From contig CAJKFC010000030.1 of assembly GCA_905199135.1 (NCBI GenBank), forward strand, positions 1 to 18,744: a DNA stretch of 18,744 nt, written 5' to 3'. Shown in pieces: positions 6,944-14,300 of the stretch; the stretch's first letter is position 1; each line of letters opens with the position of its first letter. The notes below the pieces were generated by a model. It searched no databases, was not told the origin of the DNA, and worked only from the letters and a program-made list of their open reading frames with translations. The stretch is from an uncultured Eubacteriales bacterium (GTDB lineage: Bacteria > Bacillota > Clostridia > Oscillospirales > Butyricicoccaceae). The position numbers and the translations under genes are program-made.

Positions 6944-7046
6944 TACCCTCTTTCGGTCTGTCTTGCATAAAATTCAGTATTTATCTATGGCGGCAAACAC
7001 AAAAATATGATATATTTATAGTAAAATATATGATTGCGGTGATAAA

Positions 7047-7841
7047 ATGGATACGAGAGAAATAAAACTGAGTTTAGATGACAGTTACATCAATGTAATT
7101 CACTTCGGAACAGGCAGCAAACCTGTGATTATCATATCCGGGGTCAGCCTGACAGGATTGGAAGGACAGGGTCAGGCGGTAGCCGAAGCATATCATCTGT
7201 TTGCTAAAGATTACTCCGTCTACCTGTTTGAGCGAAAAAAGGTTTTGAAAGAAGGGTATACTGTGGAGGATATGGCAGAGGACATCTCTAAAGCGATGGA
7301 TTTGCTCAATATAGACTCCGCCTATATCTACGGAGTTTCACAAGGCGGTATGATTGCGCAGGTTCTTGCCGTAAAATACCCCGAAAATGTAAAAAAGCTG
7401 GTGCTGTGTTCAACCATGAGCAGACCCACGGAAACCATGAAAAAAGTGGTTGAAAACTGGCTGGAGCTTGCGGGCAGACAGGATGTCATAGCGCTTAACC
7501 GAAGCTTTTTTAATGTCGTGTATTCCCCGGCTTTTCTGGAGAGTGTAAAGGAGCTTCTCCCCTCTTTGGAAAAGGTCGGAAGCACCGAGGACTGTGCGCG
7601 GTTCAGCATACTGGTAAACGCCGTTCTGCAGTTTGATATTTATGAAAAGCTAAAGCAAATCAAGTGCCCTGTGCTGGTAATCGGAGATAAGAACGACAAG
7701 ACCATAGGTATAGAGGGTTCGTATGAGATCATCGACAAGTTAGGCTGCAAGAGTTATATATATGATCGGTACAGCCACGCAGTATATGACGAAGCCCCTG
7801 ATATCAAAGAAAAAATCATGGACTTCTTCCGGTGTTCTTGA
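7047..7841 (+). CDS. Alpha/beta-fold hydrolase (264 aa)
   Basis: Single-domain alpha/beta hydrolase. The nucleophile elbow is GVSQGG with S98 (96-101), following the typical MDLLNIDSAYIYG strand; the acid is D214 or D217 in VIGDKNDKT; the catalytic His is H244 in RYSHAVYDEAP. A GVSLTG at 32-37 supplies an oxyanion-type loop after strand VIIIS. Length is normal for esterase, lipase or C-C hydrolase relatives, so the substrate is open. No signal peptide is present, so it should be cytoplasmic. GGTGA lies five bases before the ATG. I could not find a convincing -35/-10 pair in the AT-rich 100 bases upstream. A long hairpin follows directly. Codon use is less GC-biased than in the surface-protein gene. 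The family is certain, the function is not. Confidence 0.9.
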   Translation: MDTREIKLSLDDSYINVIHFGTGSKPVIIISGVSLTGLEGQGQAVAEAYHLFAKDYSVYLFERKKVLKEGYTVEDMAEDISKAMDLLNIDSAYIYGVSQGGMIAQVLAVKYPENVKKLVLCSTMSRPTETMKKVVENWLELAGRQDVIALNRSFFNVVYSPAFLESVKELLPSLEKVGSTEDCARFSILVNAVLQFDIYEKLKQIKCPVLVIGDKNDKTIGIEGSYEIIDKLGCKSYIYDRYSHAVYDEAPDIKEKIMDFFRCS

Positions 7842-7844
7842 TGC

Positions 7845-7896
7845 GATAAAAAATATCTCCGTCATTTTCAGTTCAAATGACGGAGATATTTTATCA
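7845..7896. terminator. Long hairpin after the hydrolase, probable bidirectional terminator
   Basis: AAATATCTCCGTCATTT (7851-7867) pairs perfectly over 17 bp with 7875-7891 around the loop TCAGTTC. Outer bases GATAAA and TTTATC extend the stem with little mismatch. It lacks a long T tail, so termination is likely but weaker evidence than for the other terminators; transcript stabilisation is an alternative. Confidence 0.6.
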
Positions 7897-7957
7897 ATAA
7901 GGCAGATAAGCAGCCCTGCACTTCGGTGTTTATTATACGGCAACTCTGAAGATGCAA

Positions 7958-8113
7958 ATGACATGGGGGATAAAATGCAGATACATTATTTTCAAAAATC
8001 CCATTCAAAAAAGTAAGTTTTTCAACCTTGCTGATATGTTCGGTTATAAAACCATGCCTGATACGGAGAAAATTGCAGCAGATTTAAACGGAAGAAGCTG
8101 GGAGGAATTTTAA
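7958..8113 (+). pseudogene. Short ORF or gene remnant upstream of the 516-aa gene (51 aa)
   Basis: The open frame reads M-TWGIKCRYIIFKNP and ends KFFNLADMFGYKTMPD, EKIAADLNGRSWEEF, stop at 8111-8113. The last 30 residues look like a genuine protein C-terminus. The N-terminal part is less convincing, and no good ribosome binding site precedes ATG 7958 or the alternative ATG 7952. The frame is open back to about 7910. It ends 21 bases before the next gene's start. It may be a real small protein, or the 3' remnant of a gene cut away during insertion of neighbouring DNA. I do not recognise a homologue. Confidence 0.35.
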
Positions 8114-8134
8114 TATTATTCAGGAGATGAGCTC

Positions 8135-9685
8135 ATGAGAAATTTGAAACAAGTTCACGACTTTGCGACAAAGTGGATTGATAAATTCCGTGACCGGAAA
8201 ATAGATTACATCGAACTTGTCGATCACTATATGGCAGACGACTGTGCTGCTCTCGGCTTTCAGATGGATTGCGGTCATGCCTTTTCGGAGAAATATGGGG
8301 CCGCTGCAAGCAAATATGATGAACTGGACAAGATTATAGACAACATTACCGACATCGATTTATTGGGCTCTGCAATCTATTCTCAGTGGAGATACTTCAA
8401 TCACTGGGCGTATGATGCCTCGTCCATATTGGAAACCGAAAACCGCTTATGGTTTATCCTTGCTCTGAGCCGTTTGGCAATACTTTCGGGGGAAAATCCG
8501 TTTGTATTCACCGGACAGCTCCAAAAGATTCAGCTCGTTTCCAATCGGTTAGGCTACGGTCCTCTTCCGGCTCCGGAAGAAGAGGTGGAACAGCATCTTA
8601 CCATTGACGCAGATGGACAAGTATGGTTTTCGGCATACATTTTCGGACAAAGCGGTGATGACCGATACGAGAGGTTCAGATCACAAAATTTAAATCTGAG
8701 TAAAAATGATGCAGATAAGATTTTTTCAGCATTCACAGCTTATTTCAGCGAGGGATATGATGAGGTTTTTGCCACGGACATCGGCGACTGGATTTTGAAG
8801 TTGACGAACACAGAAGGAAAGACTTACAACTTTCGCGGTTCGTTATGTTCTGATTTTAAAGTTGACGGAACCGACCTCTCCGACCTGCTTCGCGACTGCC
8901 TGAATATGCCTGACCTATACGCCTTTGACGGAAATTCAAAGCCCGATACTGTAACTCGAATCGAAATATTCTACCATCGTATTACTAAAATCAGGACGGA
9001 ATCACCGTTTTCGGAAACCGCGAAGCCCTCCGTCATGGACTATACCGAATCAATCGCCATAGACAGCGACAGTAAAACTGTTGAACATATCCAAAATATC
9101 GGCACGGGATGCTCTGTCACCCGCACATACAGGTTTGAAAGCGGTGTCGAGCGTCTGCTTGAGAATTTGGATGCAGAAACACTCTTTGAACATATCGAGG
9201 GAAATCCCGACAATGTGTTTGTTGATCCATCGGAAAGCAGAAATTATACCATCAAAGTGCTTACCAAAAAGGGGAAAGAAAGAATTATTCAGGGAACTTA
9301 CGATAAAAAGGGGTTGCCGGATGATTGGTCAGCGTTTATAGGCTCAGTGCTTGATTTTCTTGCCTTTTATAATTGTGGGGAGATTATGAACCCTTCTGTA
9401 TACGGCAAAATCCGCAGAACAAACGGTGATGTCATTTATTGCAGTGTCTCTTTCGATGACGGATACAAAACCTACTACTACACGACAAATGACGACTCTA
9501 TTGAAGTGGGAGATCTTGTAGTTGTTCCTGTCGGTAAAGACAACCGTGAAATAACCGCTAAGGTAATGAAGAAAGAATATTTTCCAACTGACGATGTTCC
9601 TCTGCCTTTGGAGCAGACAAAACATATAATCCGTAAATGTAAGGATAGCAAGTTTTTCAATCCTTTTGATATCCTTATTACCTAA
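8135..9685 (+). CDS. Uncharacterised 516-aa protein with conserved N- and C-terminal modules
   Basis: Not a named gene. Three parts can be seen. Residues 1-125 (FATKWIDKF, IELVDHYMADDCAALGFQMDCG, SQWRYFNHWAYDASSI) form an acidic helical module I recall in other gut Firmicute hypothetical proteins. A middle part (about 150-430) contains two beta-rich stretches of the LTNTEGKTYNFRGSLC and YTIKVLTKKGKERIIQGTY type, each followed by a helix, which look like two copies of the same small domain. Residues 440-502 (FDDGYKTYYY, IEVGDLVVVPVGKDN, VPLPLEQTKHIIRKC) form a small beta-barrel-like domain also seen at the ends of other hypothetical proteins. No signal peptide, membrane helix or catalytic motif is evident. 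AGGAG lies eight bases before the ATG, and a terminator follows the stop. Function unknown. Confidence 0.85.
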   Translation: MRNLKQVHDFATKWIDKFRDRKIDYIELVDHYMADDCAALGFQMDCGHAFSEKYGAAASKYDELDKIIDNITDIDLLGSAIYSQWRYFNHWAYDASSILETENRLWFILALSRLAILSGENPFVFTGQLQKIQLVSNRLGYGPLPAPEEEVEQHLTIDADGQVWFSAYIFGQSGDDRYERFRSQNLNLSKNDADKIFSAFTAYFSEGYDEVFATDIGDWILKLTNTEGKTYNFRGSLCSDFKVDGTDLSDLLRDCLNMPDLYAFDGNSKPDTVTRIEIFYHRITKIRTESPFSETAKPSVMDYTESIAIDSDSKTVEHIQNIGTGCSVTRTYRFESGVERLLENLDAETLFEHIEGNPDNVFVDPSESRNYTIKVLTKKGKERIIQGTYDKKGLPDDWSAFIGSVLDFLAFYNCGEIMNPSVYGKIRRTNGDVIYCSVSFDDGYKTYYYTTNDDSIEVGDLVVVPVGKDNREITAKVMKKEYFPTDDVPLPLEQTKHIIRKCKDSKFFNPFDILIT

Positions 9686-9689
9686 AAGC

Positions 9690-9720
9690 AAAAGCAGACC
9701 TATTGTAGGTCTGCTTTTTA
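9690..9720 (+). terminator. Intrinsic terminator after the 516-aa gene
   Basis: AAAAGCAGACCTA (9690-9702), TTG loop, TAGGTCTGCTTTT (9706-9718). A 13-bp stem with a T-run at its 3' side. Confidence 0.85.
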
Positions 9721-9860
9721 TCTGAAGGATCATTTTAATTTTTTTGCAGACTGAAGAAATGATTCTCATTTCTCCGTTGCTTAAATACACAGCGTTTTTA
9801 TATAAAAATCTCCTTTAATGCCTTTTTTCGACAAAAATCTCAGGCTGCATTAAGTTTTGT

Positions 9861-9889
9861 GCATATTTTTCCACTTTCGGACGATACTA
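9861..9889 (+). promoter_or_regulatory. Sigma-G-like promoter of the SpoVT-like gene
   Basis: GCATA (9861-9865) and GATACTA (9883-9889) are 17 bases apart. The Bacillus sigma-G consensus is GHATR, 17-18 bases, CATWHTA; only the first base of the -10 differs. No sigma-A promoter of comparable quality is visible in this spacer. In B. subtilis spoVT is itself sigma-G dependent, so the context agrees. Confidence 0.6.
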
Positions 9890-9923
9890 TTAAGGCAACA
9901 AAAGCAGACAGGAGATTTTATAT

Positions 9924-10433
9924 ATGAAAGCGACAGGAATTGTAAGACGAATAGACGATTTGGGAAGGGTTGTTCTGCCCAAAGAGATACGCAAGACCAT
10001 GAGGATAAGAGAGGGCGACCCTTTGGAAATATATACCGACTCGTCGGGCAGCATAATTTTCAAAAAATACTCACAGCTTGGGGAAAACACCGAGGTGGTG
10101 AGATGTCTGTGCCGCGCCCTCCACAAGGCTTTGGGGCTGCCCTGCGCCGTAAGCGACCGCAGCGCCGTTGTGGCGGCCTGCGGAGCCTATGAGGACATAC
10201 AGGACAAGGCCATATCCGACGGCGTAAAGGACGCTTTGGGTGCGAGAAACGCCGAGGACTTTCCGAGTGGAATAGAGCTGTGTCAGGGCTGCAAGGCATA
10301 CAGGATTGTGCCTGTCATTTCGGCGGGCGATATTCTGGGCGGCATATATTTTCTCGAAAATGCGGAAAACCTTCAGAGTGAAAAGGTCGAGACCCTTTGC
10401 AAAAGCTTTTTGCAGAACTTTTTCGAGCAGTAA
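9924..10433 (+). CDS. spoVT: SpoVT-like AbrB-family transcription regulator with C-terminal GAF-like domain (169 aa)
   Basis: Residues 1-50 are a swapped-hairpin AbrB DNA-binding domain (KATGIVRRIDDLGRVVLPKE, then IREGDPLEIY, IIFKKYS) almost identical in pattern to SpoVT, a forespore regulator that tunes sigma-G genes. Residues 55-168 have the length and pattern of the SpoVT GAF domain. That domain carries seven cysteines (C61, C63, C74, C86, C120, C123, C159), including CxC and CxxC pairs, which I do not recall in Bacillus SpoVT; metal or redox sensing is a speculation. AGGAG lies nine bases before the ATG. A sigma-G-like promoter precedes it and a terminator overlaps its stop, so it is monocistronic. 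It could instead be one of several SpoVT/AbrB paralogues found in Clostridia; the symbol marks similarity. Confidence 0.85.
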   Translation: MKATGIVRRIDDLGRVVLPKEIRKTMRIREGDPLEIYTDSSGSIIFKKYSQLGENTEVVRCLCRALHKALGLPCAVSDRSAVVAACGAYEDIQDKAISDGVKDALGARNAEDFPSGIELCQGCKAYRIVPVISAGDILGGIYFLENAENLQSEKVETLCKSFLQNFFEQ

Positions 10434-10460
10434 AGACGGCTGTGCCGTCTTTATTTTTTT
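10431..10460 (+). terminator. Intrinsic terminator overlapping the SpoVT-like stop codon
   Basis: TAAAGACGGC (10431-10440), TGT loop, GCCGTCTTTA (10444-10453), then seven T. The 5' arm starts with the TAA stop itself. Confidence 0.9.
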
Positions 10461-10464
10461 AAAA

Positions 10465-10493
10465 TTGACATTTCGTACCGTTTATAGTAAACT
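10465..10493 (+). promoter_or_regulatory. Promoter of the XRE regulator and M42 peptidase, with palindrome on the -10
   Basis: TTGACA (10465-10470), 17-base spacer, TAAACT (10488-10493). The palindrome GTTTA-TAG-TAAAC (10480-10492) overlaps the -10 box and is well placed for a repressor dimer, plausibly the XRE protein encoded just downstream acting on itself. Confidence 0.7.
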
Positions 10494-10521
10494 GAAAATA
10501 TAAACATAACGGAGGTGCACC

Positions 10522-11217
10522 ATGAGCGTTTCATCGGAATTGGGCAGCAGAATAAGGCTTTACCGCCAGGCAAAGGGCATATCTTTGGCGGCTCTTTCGG
10601 AGCTTGTGGGCAAGAGCAAGGCCACCCTTTCAAAATATGAAAACGGCGAGATAACCATCGACATCGAGACCCTTTTTTCGATAGCCGACGCTTTGGAGGT
10701 GGTCCCCGTACAGCTTTTGCAGGGCGTCGCCCCCTCTGCTCCCAAATACACGGGAGACTGCGACGGCACTGTGCACCAGTATCTCTACATATACGACGGC
10801 GTGGCAGGCAGAGTTACCAAAAGCCTTTTGGAGACCACATATCACAAGGAACAGCCCCCGATGGTGACATTTTTCTACAACCTGCCCGACTTTGAAAACC
10901 CCGAAAGGTGCAAGGCTCTCTATTACGGCACCCTCCATGTCCACGACATCATCACCAACTACTCGCTGCAAAACCAATCGACCGGCTACGAAAGCGTTTT
11001 CATGTGTCTCATAAGACCTTTCGGCTCGTCGGACAGGCAGGTGGGTCTCATTTCGGGAATAGCCGCCAGCAAACGCCTGCCCATGTCGGCAAAGGTGGTT
11101 TTGTGCGACGAGATACAGGAGGAGACCGAGGAATTCATAAATTCGCTGATTCTCACCAAGGACGACTTCCGCGTCATAAGACGCAGCAACGCCTTTATGA
11201 TAGATCAGCTCATATAA
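10522..11217 (+). CDS. XRE-family transcription regulator with unknown C-terminal sensor-like domain (231 aa)
   Basis: Residues 8-67 are a classic Cro/CI helix-turn-helix: LGSRIRLYRQAKGISLAALSE, then KSKATLSKYENGEITIDIETL and IADALEVVPVQLL. Residues 75-231 form a mixed alpha/beta domain with no family I can name; it is too long for a bare XRE repressor and probably senses a ligand or mediates oligomerisation. GGAGGTG lies seven bases before the ATG. The gene has a TTGACA promoter whose -10 carries a small palindrome, which suggests autoregulation. The M42 peptidase begins 15 bases after its stop behind AAGGAGG, so the two are co-transcribed and the regulator may control peptidase supply. That link is inference. 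Confidence 0.88.
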   Translation: MSVSSELGSRIRLYRQAKGISLAALSELVGKSKATLSKYENGEITIDIETLFSIADALEVVPVQLLQGVAPSAPKYTGDCDGTVHQYLYIYDGVAGRVTKSLLETTYHKEQPPMVTFFYNLPDFENPERCKALYYGTLHVHDIITNYSLQNQSTGYESVFMCLIRPFGSSDRQVGLISGIAASKRLPMSAKVVLCDEIQEETEEFINSLILTKDDFRVIRRSNAFMIDQLI

Positions 11218-11232
11218 TTTAAGGAGGAAATT

Positions 11233-12282
11233 ATGGTCAAGCAGCAACTCAAAAACATCTTCAAGTCTCTCTGCTCGGTGACGGCTCCCTCGGGCCGCGA
11301 AACCCTTATGTTTTCGGCTGTCGAAAAGATAGTGCGTGACATGGGCTACGAGCCTCAGTATGACAATTTCGGCAGCATGTATGTCCACGCAGGTGGCAAG
11401 GGCGAGAAGATGCTCATTTCGGCCCATGTGGACGAGATAGGCCTCATCGTGCGCTCCATAAGCCGTGACGGCTTTATCCGCGTAGCCAAGATGGGCGGCG
11501 TACAGGAGAAGATAATGCAGGCCAGAAAGGTCGTATCTGACAATGGCGTCGTAGGCATAATCGGCGTAAAGCCGGGCCATCTTCAGACCGAAGCCGACAA
11601 GACCAGAATAACCACCGCCAAAGACTGCTACATAGATGTGGGCGCCCGCTCCAAAGAGGAAGTCATCAAAATGGGCATCGACATCGGCACTCCCTTCGCC
11701 TTTGACGGCGAGTACACCGAGATGTATAACGGCGACCTCATATGCGCCAAAGCCTCCGACGACCGCATAGGCTGCGCCGTACTCTTGCAGCTTTTGCAGG
11801 ACATAAAGGGCAAGGAGCTGAATTATGACCTCTATGTAGGCTTTACCGTCCAGGAGGAGACAGGCTGCAAGGGTGCCCTTGCTCTCGGCAATTTTCTCTC
11901 CCCCGACATTTCGATAGCCGTCGACACAATCCCCTGCGGCGACACCCCCGATGTGGACGCCGAAAAAGACCTTCCCATATATCTGGGCGCAGGCGCCGTA
12001 ATGCAGATGGCCGAGGGAATCTCCCCTGCCAACTTCATGCACGCCAAGGTGAGAAAACTCCTGTCCGAGGCGGCCGAAAAGGGTAGTGTGCCCCTTCAGA
12101 AGGTCATTATGCTGGGCTTTTCCTACGGCACCGAAGCCAAGGAGCTGTCCCACGCAGGCACAGGCAGCGCGGCGGGCACGGTCTGCATACCGAGAAGATA
12201 TTCCCACTCCCCTGTGGAGCTCTTCGATATAAACGACGCCGTATCCCTTTTGAACCTTTTGAAAACGGCAGTTGAAAAATAA
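11233..12282 (+). CDS. M42-family metallo-aminopeptidase (349 aa)
   Basis: Cytoplasmic dinuclear-metal aminopeptidase of the M42 family (PepA/FrvX/YsdC-like, tetrahedral TET assemblies), which trims short peptides. Metal and catalytic residues are present in order: H65 and catalytic D67 in SAHVDEIG; bridging Asp in ASDDRIG (D176-D177); catalytic and metal glutamates E208-E209 in QEETGCKG; D231 in AVDTIPC; H325 in RRYSHSP. The PA-like insert domain lies at about 75-160. The opening SVTAPSGRE is typical. Length matches the family (340-360). AAGGAGG precedes the ATG. Second gene of the XRE-peptidase unit, followed by a strong terminator. Older databases label such proteins as endoglucanase M; that name is misleading. 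Substrate preference cannot be read. Confidence 0.95.
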   Translation: MVKQQLKNIFKSLCSVTAPSGRETLMFSAVEKIVRDMGYEPQYDNFGSMYVHAGGKGEKMLISAHVDEIGLIVRSISRDGFIRVAKMGGVQEKIMQARKVVSDNGVVGIIGVKPGHLQTEADKTRITTAKDCYIDVGARSKEEVIKMGIDIGTPFAFDGEYTEMYNGDLICAKASDDRIGCAVLLQLLQDIKGKELNYDLYVGFTVQEETGCKGALALGNFLSPDISIAVDTIPCGDTPDVDAEKDLPIYLGAGAVMQMAEGISPANFMHAKVRKLLSEAAEKGSVPLQKVIMLGFSYGTEAKELSHAGTGSAAGTVCIPRRYSHSPVELFDINDAVSLLNLLKTAVEK

Positions 12283-12290
12283 TTTACACA

Positions 12291-12325
12291 AAAATAAACC
12301 CCTCTTTGAGGGGTTTATTTTTTTA
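12291..12325 (+). terminator. Intrinsic terminator after the M42 peptidase
   Basis: AAAATAAACCCCTC (12291-12304), TTT loop, GAGGGGTTTATTTT (12308-12321), continuing into T. A 14-bp stem. Confidence 0.92.
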
Positions 12326-12334
12326 TTATCTCTA

Positions 12335-12363
12335 TTGACAAACAAGCTCACTTGCATTACAAT
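12335..12363 (+). promoter_or_regulatory. Sigma-A promoter of the padR operon
   Basis: TTGACA (12335-12340), 17-base spacer, TACAAT (12358-12363). Close to consensus; it drives the PadR regulator and its partner membrane protein. Confidence 0.85.
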
Positions 12364-12378
12364 ATAGTTAGCTACTAT
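12364..12378 (+). promoter_or_regulatory. Candidate PadR autoregulatory operator
   Basis: ATAGT-TAGCT-ACTAT (12364-12378) is a dyad directly downstream of the -10 box, over the transcription start. In addition CAATATAG is repeated at 12360-12367 and 12385-12392. PadR proteins typically repress their own operon through AT-rich dyads at this place; the exact site is inferred. Confidence 0.55.
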
Positions 12379-12407
12379 GTTTTGCAATATAGCAAGGAGG
12401 GGATCAG

Positions 12408-12740
12408 ATGATACCGTCGCAAATGCTCAAAGGTACTCTTGAAGGCTGTATTTTGGCCGTAATCGGCAAAAAAGAGACCTACGGATATGAAATATCGGAG
12501 CAGCTCATGGAATATGGCTTCGGCAAAATCACCGAGGGAACGATATACCCGCTTTTGCTTCGCCTTGAAAAAAATGAGCTTGTAACGGCCACCTATAAGG
12601 CGTCGGACATCGGCCCGAAAAGAAAATATTACGAGCTGACCGAAAAAGGAAGGTCGGCGCTGACGGATTTTTTAAACAGCTATCTTGAATTGTCAAATGC
12701 AGTAAACCGCCTGATAACAGACATAAAGGGAGGAAAATAA
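12408..12740 (+). CDS. PadR-family transcription regulator (110 aa)
   Basis: Compact winged-helix regulator of the PadR family. Visible hallmarks are MLKGTLEGCILAVI (6-19), the ETYGYEISEQL helix (23-33), the recognition region EGTIYPLLLRLEKNELV (43-59), the wing with GPKRKYYELTEKG (69-81) and a short C-terminal dimerisation helix. Length of about 110 residues matches the short subfamily (PadR-s2, LmrR-like), which usually represses its own operon and a neighbouring membrane protein or transporter. AAGGAGGGG lies before the ATG. The next gene starts one base after its stop region, behind GGGAGG, so the two are one unit. Effector unknown. Confidence 0.95.
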   Translation: MIPSQMLKGTLEGCILAVIGKKETYGYEISEQLMEYGFGKITEGTIYPLLLRLEKNELVTATYKASDIGPKRKYYELTEKGRSALTDFLNSYLELSNAVNRLITDIKGGK

Positions 12741-12741
12741 T

Positions 12742-13398
12742 ATGAGCAGACGAACCAAACTTTTACTAAAAGAGAACAACCGAGCCGAAAAACAAATTCA
12801 AAACGACGGCAACAGGGCGGTACTTACCGACATAACCGTATACCTCCGCTCGGCCAACATCAGTCCGTATTATCAGGAAAAAGTGAGACGGGATATTTGC
12901 GATATGATTGCCGACGGTGAGCAGAGAGGAGAAAGCGCAAAAGACATAATAGGCGGCGATTATAAGCAGTTTTGCGACAGCGTAATTGAGGAAATTCCAA
13001 AGCTTGGCGCAAAAGAACGCTCCCTTTCTCTTTTAAGAGACATACTGCTGTGCGCCGATGTGCTTTTGATTTTGTGGGCTGTCTCCAATCTGGCAGAGCT
13101 GCTGATAACTGCCGCTCCGTCGCTGTACTTCACCGTCACGGCGGGAAATGCCGTATGCGGCGTTTTATGCATCTCAATGGCCTTTTGGCTGTTTCGCACT
13201 CTGTCGGAAAATGCCTTTGACTCTGATAAATATTCGGGCGAAAAGGGATTTTTTATTCTGTTCTTTGCCCTCGTGATATGTATGAGCGCCAATGTTTTTA
13301 TAAAATACCCCCTTTTTCAGATCCACGCCTTTGCGGCTGCCGCCTCAGTCGTCCTCCTGTTTGCCTTATATAAGCTTCTCGACGCCAAGCTCGATTAA
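12742..13398 (+). CDS. DUF1048-like membrane protein, PadR partner (218 aa)
   Basis: The N-terminal 95 residues are cytoplasmic and include YYQEKVRRDICDMIADGEQRGES (43-65) and IIGGDYKQFCDSVI (69-82), the pattern of the DUF1048/DUF1129-type proteins that often sit directly after a PadR gene. Four hydrophobic helices follow (about 100-122, 128-152, 169-187, 193-213), so it is an integral membrane protein. The ATG is two bases after the PadR stop, with GGGAGGAAAATAAT providing the ribosome site inside the end of padR: tight translational coupling. The family role is unknown; a signalling or stress link with PadR is common guesswork. The gene ends at a bidirectional terminator shared with the convergent DegV gene. 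Confidence 0.85.
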   Translation: MSRRTKLLLKENNRAEKQIQNDGNRAVLTDITVYLRSANISPYYQEKVRRDICDMIADGEQRGESAKDIIGGDYKQFCDSVIEEIPKLGAKERSLSLLRDILLCADVLLILWAVSNLAELLITAAPSLYFTVTAGNAVCGVLCISMAFWLFRTLSENAFDSDKYSGEKGFFILFFALVICMSANVFIKYPLFQIHAFAAAASVVLLFALYKLLDAKLD

Positions 13399-13432
13399 AA
13401 AAACAAACCCCTCAAAAAGGGGTTTGTTTTTT
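13398..13432. terminator. Bidirectional terminator between the PadR operon and DegV-1
   Basis: AAAAAACAAACCCC (13398-13411), loop TCAAAAA, GGGGTTTGTTTTTT (13419-13432). The symmetrical A and T runs serve both converging genes; the DegV-1 stop codon lies inside the 3' T-run. Confidence 0.9.
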
Positions 13433-14264
13433 AATATCCGACGATTACTCCGCCGCGCATGGCGTAATAGGAAGTCAGCATTTTACAGGCAAGTATTTTT
13501 ATCTCGGAGGGAGAGAAAGCTGTTTTTATCATATCGGCCAGTTTCTGAGCCATTTCGGGGTTTTTGCAGTGGCATATGGACACGGGAGAGCCGACCGGGG
13601 GCTTTTTCTTTCTCATTATATCCACCATGGTCTCCAGCACCTTATTTTCGCCCCTGACCTTTTTGGACACCGAAATCTCGCCCTCTTTTGTCTTGACGGC
13701 TACCGCTCTTATACCCAGATGGGTTGCCACAGCTCCTATAAAGGGATTCATTCTGCCGGCGTTTATGAGGTTGTCGTAACTGCTCAGGGTAAATACCAGC
13801 TCGAGGCTGTGGCAGTATTCCTCGGTTCTTTTTGCCACCGTCTCAAAATCGCAGCCTATCTCAATCAGCTCCGCGGCCTTTTCTGCGGTCAGCACCATGG
13901 CGCCCGCCGTGGAATAGGAGTTGATGACCTTTATATTTTTTTCGGGGTGCTCCTCTTTTAAAAGCTTCGCCGCGAGACATGCGCTGCCGTATGTGCCCGA
14001 AAGGGTACCCGTCATGCATATACAGATTATATTGTCGTGCTTTTCAAAGGCGCTTTTGAAGTCGTCGGGGGAGGGGCAGGCGCTGGAAGAGCGGTATTTT
14101 TTCGTATATTCCAAAAATTCATCTATATCGGGGTCCTCGCAGTCGACAAAAACTCTGTCGCCCGCCATGACCGAAAGAGGCACTATCTCAAGCTCGATGT
14201 CCTCAAAATTAAAATCGCTTTTTACAAGGTCACTGCTGCTGTCTGTAACAATTCCCCACTTCAT
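13431..14264 (-). CDS. DegV family protein, divergent paralogue (277 aa)
   Basis: DegV/FakB-type fatty-acid-binding protein, the partner that presents a bound fatty acid to the kinase FakA for phospholipid synthesis. The fold is recognisable: WGIVTDSSSDL (3-13), SSACPSPDDF (60-69), CMTGTLSGTYGSA (83-95), YDNLINAGRMN, and a long C-terminal domain. It departs from standard DegV: the TSxxSP motif is SACPSP, and the GTHxGPG segment near the C-terminus reads TSYYAMRGG, so the conserved His aligns with Y267. This matches a DegV subgroup I recall in Clostridia, and fatty-acid binding may be altered. GGAGG lies eight bases before the ATG. Its promoter (14301-14329) is divergent from the DUF1836 gene. 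Confidence 0.9.
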   Translation of the reverse strand: MKWGIVTDSSSDLVKSDFNFEDIELEIVPLSVMAGDRVFVDCEDPDIDEFLEYTKKYRSSSACPSPDDFKSAFEKHDNIICICMTGTLSGTYGSACLAAKLLKEEHPEKNIKVINSYSTAGAMVLTAEKAAELIEIGCDFETVAKRTEEYCHSLELVFTLSSYDNLINAGRMNPFIGAVATHLGIRAVAVKTKEGEISVSKKVRGENKVLETMVDIMRKKKPPVGSPVSICHCKNPEMAQKLADMIKTAFSPSEIKILACKMLTSYYAMRGGVIVGY

Positions 14265-14300
14265 ATTTTAGCCTCCGTTTCACATCTGATTTTCAATACC

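Noticed and set aside
7021..7027. TAAAAT as the -10 box of the alpha/beta hydrolase
   Set aside because: No -35 hexamer lies at 16-18 bases; the region is simply AT-rich, so I did not call a promoter.
10630..12387. 585-codon open frame on the minus strand opposite the XRE and M42 genes
   Set aside because: The plus strand has two clear gene families with ribosome sites and intact catalytic residues; the antisense frame has no recognisable domain and crosses a terminator and a promoter.
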